In this document: piece by piece, positions 57,101 to 64,000 of the stretch
Layout: each line of letters starts with the position of its first letter
Position numbering within the stretch: position 1 is the stretch's first letter
From: Zingiber officinale
Lineage: Eukaryota; Streptophyta; Magnoliopsida; Zingiberales; Zingiberaceae
NCBI RefSeq assembly: GCF_018446385.1
Contig: NC_056003.1
Coordinates: 23,495,198 to 23,559,197 of the forward strand
Reading direction: 5' to 3'
DNA: 64,000 nt
Notes under the pieces: generated by a model
What the model saw: only the letters and a program-made list of their open reading frames with translations
Database searches by the model: none
What the model was told of the DNA's origin: nothing
Translations under genes and position numbers: made by a program

Positions 57101-58366
57101 AGTGCAGTGCCAAAAATCAAATTTTTTGACATAGATGGCACAAATAAAACATTAGAGAAAACTAAAGGAAAAGATGGAGTGAAGAAAGAGAAAGAACCAG
57201 TGTATGTAATGGGTAGTCTAGAACCATTACCAATGACGACGCTATCATTCCTAGAGTAAGGGTCATGCAACAAGAGAGTAGTGAGATCAGTGGTGACATG
57301 ATAAGAAGCGTCAGAGTCGACCACCCATTTCGGAGAATCAGACGAAGGTGTAAAATGAACAGTAGTGTACGTAAACGGTGCACTATACGCTGGAGGTAGA
57401 GCACGCGGAGGAGTCAGCGAAAGCGGAGCAAGCATCGAGGCAGTCATATGACCACACTGGTGAGCAGAGTGACCTTGAACACCACAGATCTGACAGCGCC
57501 CAAGATAACGATTGGGACTGGACACAGCTGAATGTGCAGGAGGACGTGCAGACAACCTAGGAGTAGATAGGCGCGGCTGATGGGACATCGACAGAACCTG
57601 CTGGCGACCACCATGATAGTTTGAATACAAATTACGAGAATTCCCTGCTGGAGCCACAAGAGCAGTCATTGGCGTCAAAGATGGAGATGTTGTCGAGACT
57701 TTTAATTGAGCTTCATAACTGAGGAGCTGCTCAAATAGCTCATCAAAAGTAATAGGGACATCACGAACTTGCAGAGCATGTGAGGTATTACAATAATCTT
57801 GGCTAAGATCATTCAAGACACGAATGGAGAGCTCATCAAAATCAACTTTGACATTCATTAGCGCAAGAGCGTCAATACTTCTTTTGATATCCTACATATA
57901 ATCAGTGATAGATCTGTTACCCTGTTGAGGGCTGGCAAGATTTTGACGATGAGTCATAATCCTACCACATGAGGGAGCAACGTAGGTTCTCTCCAGCGTC
58001 TGTCATGCGTCTCTAGATGAATTTGATAAGGAAATAAACTACACAAGAGTAGGAGACATCAAACCTATAATAGCGTTGAGGAGAAGTTGATCCTGACGGA
58101 GCCAGAGAATATGATCAAGATTCGCCTAAGGGAGCGTGACGTTTGTAGGCATTATCTGCGCAAGGGCAGGGACATGAGCCATCAACGAAACCCAATAAGT
58201 CATATCCGAATAGAAGAGACGTGAACTGTAAGCGCCACGCAGAGTAATTGAATGTGGTGAATTTCAACAGTGCTTGAGCATTGATGTTGAGAACCACAAG
58301 GGCGGAAGGTGAATCAGGAGTATTTGTGAGAGATGGCCAGTGAGTGATGTCGTCGGCGGCAGTCAT
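54191..58366 (-). pseudogene. Copia gag-pol remnant
   Basis: From Met at 58366 (MTAADDITHWPSLTNT) a UBN2-type gag begins. It is followed by zinc knuckle CQICGVQGHSAHQC, protease WVVDSDASYHVT (Gly of DSG replaced by Asp), pre-integrase SLWHSHLGHPS, integrase (LFSDNGGEFLALRS, TPKHNGYSERRHRHI), RT at 55803-54985 (DRYKARLV, LRQLDVNNIF, YVDDLIIIGS), and RNase H at 54469-54191. RT is open over 272 codons, but other parts are broken by stops and frameshifts. Confidence 0.9.
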
Positions 58367-58439
58367 TGTAGAAGGCGGCTGGTGGATATTATGGAGAAAA
58401 GAAAAAAAGATTACTATTAAGTTTAACGCTCTAATACCA

Positions 58440-58667
58440 TGTTGATGATAGAATTCATACACTTTATTAATGATAATATATAGTATATAAATACCATTAC
58501 AAAATGAAAAATAGGAAAACATATAAAATACTATAAAGGAAATAAGTATTTCCTAATAATAATTATTCTCTAATACTTAGGAAACAAATAAGTATTTTCT
58601 AATAATAATTATTCCTTAATAACTAGGAAACAAATAAGTATTTACTAATAATAATTATTTCCTAATA
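58440..58667 (-). repeat. 5' LTR of the SKP1-inserted Copia
   Basis: 228 bp. In element orientation it starts TATTAGGAAATAATTATT and ends ATCATCAACA directly before the primer site. Confidence 0.9.
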
Positions 58668-58777
58668 TTGTGGTCGTCCCCGATCATGTGCTTGATGGTC
58701 TGTAACTCCATCGTCACTGCCTCCTCCACCTCGAACACCTCATCGTCCGAGCTCTTCAATGTGATCATCCTCGCCAT

Positions 58778-59354
58778 GCCTTCCACTATCCAAGAACAAA
58801 ATCACACAAGAAGATTGAGGGAAGGAGAGATCAATAAAGGGAAAACAAGAGGCAAAAAAGTCATGGCATAGATAGGATGGGGGAGTGGAACGTGAAGACG
58901 TTGGGGCTAACCGATGATTCTTGTATCGAGGTCTCCATCGTCGTCATAATCGTCAGAGTTCACAACAAGAGAAAATACAAGCTATTATTATAATTTTATA
59001 TATTTAACCTTCGTTACTCTCCCTATTAACAGTCCATCTTTTTCAAACAAAAGAAATATAAATATTTTACTTCCCTTTCTTTCCCTCTTTCCCTTCTCTT
59101 ACTCTTAACTTTCTCATCCCATCCAAATAGTGGATAAGGAACTTCGAATACCATATTGAAAGACAATTTGTGCCTTCTCAAAAATATCATTTTCATATTT
59201 TAGTAAAATTGTGCCTTTTCAAATTTAGTTGGTGACAAAATTTGTTGTTTTTAAATTTTTAGAAAAAATAACAATAAAAAACTTCAGAGAAGATTGGTAA
59301 AAACCAAAATAGAGGATCTTGCAAAAGATGAAATTGGGAAAGTACACGCGCTTG
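58778..59354. other. Upstream flank of the SKP1 pseudogene and spacer
   Basis: This contains the former leader of the SKP1-like copy and AT-rich spacer. No gene recognised. Confidence 0.45.
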
Positions 59355-59935
59355 AGCTCAATCGGCATATAACTTTTAGCTCAGATAAAATCATGAGACA
59401 CATAATATATTAAATCAAAGATCTCTGAATGAGTTTCAATTCGATATATTGTGCATATTGTGGTTCAATCTAAATCTAATGTTATGACCTCTTATAGTTG
59501 TAGCAACTACAGTTTAATAACTGTTACAATGTGCATGCTCGGTAAATTTTGATATGTCATAACTTTGAGTCAGATTAAACCATAGGACACACAATATATC
59601 CAATCAAATATCTTTGAGTGAGCTTTCGTTTGATATACTGTGTTTTTTTAGTACAATCAGAGTCAAAAGTTATGACTTTTTAAAGTTAAACTTGTAATTG
59701 TAGCAATTACGATTTTGTACCTGCTACATTGTGTTGTTGGGTAAATTTTGAGATGTCATAATTTTTAACTCATGTTGAACCATAGAACATACAATCAAAT
59801 TGAAAATCTCTGAATGAGTTTCAATTTGATATATTGTGAGTCCCGTGTTTCAACCTGAATCAAAAGTTATAATCTCTTAAAATTAAACTTGTAGTTATAG
59901 CAACTACAACTTCGTAACTGCTACAATGTGATCTA
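59355..59935 (+). repeat. Tandem repeat, three copies of about 190 bp
   Basis: Units begin near 59370, 59557 and 59756, each with cataacttt.a.ctcag-like, gagtttcaattcgatatatt-like and gtagcaactacaa-like blocks in the same order. Copies are diverged. No ORF of note. Confidence 0.8.
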
Positions 59936-60199
59936 CTTTAGGTGAAAATATAGGCGAAAGTGCTTATGTCAAAAGTATACAATGTGTCATAGCGTATTTG
60001 TGTTATTTTACAAGATGAAGCGCCCTTTTACAAAGTTTAAATATTCTTGCGTCAAAGGGTATTTAAGCTCAGAAACATTTCTCACTTTACCTTTTACTAT
60101 TGCACTCTACCTTGTGGGATGTGAAGACCTTTTATTTTATTTATTTTTGATGTCCAAGTATCAGTTCTTACAATTCAATTAATCCTGAAGGTCACTAAT

Positions 60200-60385
60200 A
60201 CGATCTCATAAAAATTTTTCACCGATCATCAAAGTAAATCGGAAATCTTAGATGGGTCATAATAGACAACCCAACGTTACGTTAAAAGTAATTCGAACTC
60301 CTCAATGTAATGTATCCTGGGTTAGATTCGAAAACTTATTGTCTAGGGAGTCCATTCCACTGCTTACCATCGCACCATAGTAACA
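60200..60385 (-). mobile_element. tRNA-derived SINE-like element (family C)
   Basis: On the minus strand tggtgcgatggtaagcagtg (A-box region) is followed by gttttcgaatctaacccagg (B-box region) and a tRNA-unrelated tail. It differs from the Au SINE and from the other SINE copies here. Ends are approximate. Confidence 0.5.
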
Positions 60386-60870
60386 GGGGCAAAATAAATA
60401 AATAAAATTATATTATCAAGTTAAACAATCAATCAAATTTGTGAAGAATCCCCTTTTAAATTCATATCAACATTGAACCTCTTTGATATATAAAGAACGA
60501 GTCTCAATCACCTCCCACATTTATCTTTATAAATCCTTATACCTGACGAAATAAATAAGTTGTTTTTTCTATCTTTCATATATAATTTAGCAAAGATAAT
60601 TACACTCACTAAGGGTGAAGACAGGTAATGAGTTACCTAGGTTGTAAACCGAGGTCTTTTTTTCCTAATTCCTAGTTAAAATTTTATTCCCTCTTTTAAT
60701 ATAGCTCGGGGCCCAATTTTTTTAAGTTGCATGCCCGGGGCATTCAAATTGTGCTGCTTTATCAAGTTTGGAATTATTATTTTTTTTCCTCCATGAATTG
60801 ATATCGGATTTGGTGATTGAGACCGACCAAAATCTAATCATCCAGTTATCTCTTTAAATTTGTTAAACAG

Positions 60871-62342
<1,472 letters not shown>

Positions 62343-62813
62343 GTAAAGCAACATATATATTGACTCTTCGTATTCTCTAAAGTTTTGAACTCTTAAGATT
62401 CGGAGATTAAATTTTATATCTTGTATCCGACCATCAATGATCGTGAAGACCTTTGAGAATCGACTAATTATTTGTTAATAATAGTATAGTGTTTTGTTAG
62501 ATTTTGATTTTCTATCCGTTTCAAACGTAATTTTCTTTTGTAAAAATCAAAAAAGAAACATCATAGGAATTTGCATAACTTGACTTTGGCCACTCAACCT
62601 TTCAAAACATTTTATTTATTTGTGTTTGCTACGCCTAGTATTTGAGATTAATATGGTGAAGTTAGTTTTTCTTTTCATGCTTATTGAACTTTATATTGCT
62701 AACAAATTGACTTGTGTTCTCGTGTTTTGTAAGATTCGACCTACAAATATTTTGAGGTCATCGTTGTTGATACAACTCACAGTATTCTTATCCACAACGA
62801 TCCAAGGATTAAC
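62343..62813. other. Spacer between the UGPase relic and the next Copia
   Basis: AT-rich, with no gene recognised. The short ORF at 62620-62847 has no recognisable content. Confidence 0.45.
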
Positions 62814-64000
62814 TGTTGGATATTGGGTTTTAAAATGTTCAATATGATTTTGCAAGGAAAAATTGAGGTATTATCAATCGATGAAAGTCAGAATTGACTT
62901 CTAAATCAAAATCTACATTTTACGTAGATAAATTTAGACTATTAATTTGCTCAAAACTGATTATAGATGAATGAAAAATTAATTGTTTAAAGTTAAACCT
63001 AAAATAGCTTTAAGGAAGTAGATGGGGTATAGTCCCATATCTCAAATTTTCAAGAGTGATTGCTTTCTTATAAGTACTGCTGTGTTAATGGAATTAATAC
63101 AAAAAGCATAGGTGCTCTCTTCCCATGGGCGCCTATGAGAAGGTTCGTCGGTTTCGAAATTTAAAGTGCTGCTATTTCAAGATAATGTCGTTGTATCTTG
63201 GGAAACGAATTGCTTCTATCCGTAAGTAGCTATAATGGAGCAATATCGTTTTACAGAGATAGTGTTGAACACTAGCCTCGACGATATTCAATATTAGTTT
63301 GCGTCCTCCTGGCGGCAATCCTCGGCAGTGCCGACAATCGTAAAGAGACTACAAGCACGAGCTCATTCAAGACCTAACAATCGTAAAACGATATTGTACA
63401 AATTGATGGCTGGAATCAACGACGGTTCGACTACCATTCCACACAGAGAAAAATCGGAGAAGTTCAACGAAATCGACTTCAAACGATGGCAGCAAAAGAT
63501 GTTGTTCTACCTGACAATGCTAAACCTCATACGATTTTTGCATGAAGACCCGCCAGTTGCTACGGAAGGTAAGTCCAATAGTAAAGTTGCATGCGATATG
63601 TGGTCGTATGGAGATTTCCTGTGTCGCAACTACATTCTCAATGCATTGGACAACATGTTGTATAATGTATATTATTCGATAGAAATGACAAAATCTCTGT
63701 GGGAATTATTTGAAAAGAAATACAAAACCAAAAATGCCGAATTGAAGAAATTCATTGTCAGACGGTTTCTAGATTTCAAGATGATGGATTCTAAGAGTGT
63801 GGCGTCTCAAGTCCAAGACTTGCAACTGATACTACATGATCTGGATGCTGAAGGCATGAAGCTGAACGAGTCATTCAAAGCAGCCTCGGTAATCGAAAAA
63901 TTCCCTCCGTCGTGAAAGGATTTCAAAAATTACCTGAAGCATAAGTAAAAGGAGATGAGACTTGAAGACCTAATCCTGAGGCTACGAATAGAGGAAGATA
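62814..64000 (+). mobile_element. 5' end of a Ty1/Copia element (runs off the window)
   Basis: A likely LTR starts tgttggatattgggtttt at 62814 and ends near acgatattca at about 63290. A decayed primer-site-like aatattagtttgc follows, then a gag frame. LTR end and primer site are uncertain because the second LTR is outside the window. Confidence 0.75.
63406..64000 (+). pseudogene. Copia gag (UBN2 type) with nonsense codons, partial
   Basis: The frame from MAGINDGSTTIPHREKSEKF includes FKRWQQKMLFYLTMLNL, MTKSLWELFEKKYKTKNAEL, KFIVRRFLDFKMMDSKSVAS and VIEKFPPS, a standard Copia gag. Directly after FPPS a TGA stands where Trp is expected (PPSWKDFKNYLKHK), and a TAA follows 11 codons later where Arg is expected. 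Reading on gives RLEDLILRLRIEED to the window edge. The gag is therefore inactive. Confidence 0.88.

Larger units (their letters stand above)
53940..58667 (-). mobile_element. Ty1/Copia element, 4.7 kb, nearly complete but inactive, with unusual LTR ends
   Basis: LTRs at 53940-54184 and 58440-58667 are flanked by a perfect TTGTG duplication (53935-53939, 58668-58672). In element orientation the LTR runs TATTAG...CAACA (5' copy) or ...CGACA (3' copy), that is TA...CA rather than TG...CA. The 5' LTR is followed by TGGTATTAGAGC, a near-match to the initiator-Met tRNA primer site, and the 3' LTR is preceded by the purine tract cttgagagacg. All Copia domains are present in order, with scattered stops. 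Confidence 0.93.
53755..58777 (-). pseudogene. SKP1-like pseudogene, split by a Copia element
   Basis: The 5' part (58777-58668, minus) reads [20 protein letters not shown], then [17 protein letters not shown], the start of plant SKP1 proteins, which bridge F-box proteins to cullin. After the Copia (53940-58667) and its TTGTG duplication, the frame resumes with NDIL, a stop, TNISSKILINVVKYCK. After a one-base shift it reads GISDEDLKS, a stop, then DAEFVKVDHANLFD, again SKP1 order. The last third (the F-box-binding C terminus) is missing. Two or more stops, a frameshift, the transposon and truncation make it non-functional. Absence of introns suggests a retro- or intronless SKP1 copy. Confidence 0.88.

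Overview
This is a nuclear plant genome window. Genes are split by GT-AG introns, and the DNA between and inside them is packed with plant transposons: RTE LINEs, Copia and Tat-type LTR elements, a CACTA end, an Au SINE and other tRNA-derived SINEs. The element mix, with a Tat LTR rich in ccgagcgg motifs and a SIRE-type LTR rich in gggcgcccgg motifs, suggests a monocot, possibly Zingiberales. That placement is an inference from recalled repeat styles, not a measured match. No bacterial, organellar or CRISPR features were seen.

Layout: (1) 76-1635, minus: first two exons of a plastid BASS-type (bile acid:sodium symporter family) transporter, running off the left edge. (2) 2385-12414, plus: complete 8-exon gene for a circularly permuted GTPase of the MTG1/RbgA (DGP2) family, head to head with BASS, with a telo-box in the shared promoter and an almost full-length RTE LINE in intron 1. 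(3) 12415-22370: transposon nest with SINE, SIRE-type Copia remnant and LTR, and a second Copia whose RNase H is split by a 5.5 kb non-autonomous Tat element (TSD GCCGC), then a CACTA end. (4) 22800-22877: captured-looking first exon of a WBP11-like splicing factor. (5) 23311-24955, plus: complete 7-exon LOG cytokinin-activating enzyme. (6) 27704-47666, minus: complete 9-exon F-box/WD40 protein stretched over 20 kb. Intron 5 holds SINEs and a LINE that itself contains a Copia; intron 4 holds a 1.1 kb hAT-like element; intron 2 holds an Au SINE. (7) 48090-52620: GA-rich MITE-like element and a satellite-like array broken by a 1.7 kb LTR-like insert. (8) 53755-58777, minus: SKP1-like pseudogene cut in two by a 4.7 kb Copia with non-canonical LTR ends (TSD TTGTG). 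(9) 59355-62342: tandem repeat, SINE, and a decayed 3' part of UDP-glucose pyrophosphorylase. (10) 62814 to the right edge: 5' end of another Copia.

The four real genes are unrelated housekeeping or regulatory loci: plastid transport, organelle ribosome assembly, cytokinin activation and SCF ubiquitin-ligase substrate recognition. They are not an operon or pathway. Exon structures were assembled by reading splice sites and checking phase by hand; all join in frame. The most notable results are the Tat element (gag start fused to integrase tail, plus an intron-containing antisense ORF), the transposon-split SKP1 pseudogene, and the 1.1 kb element with 8-bp target duplication.
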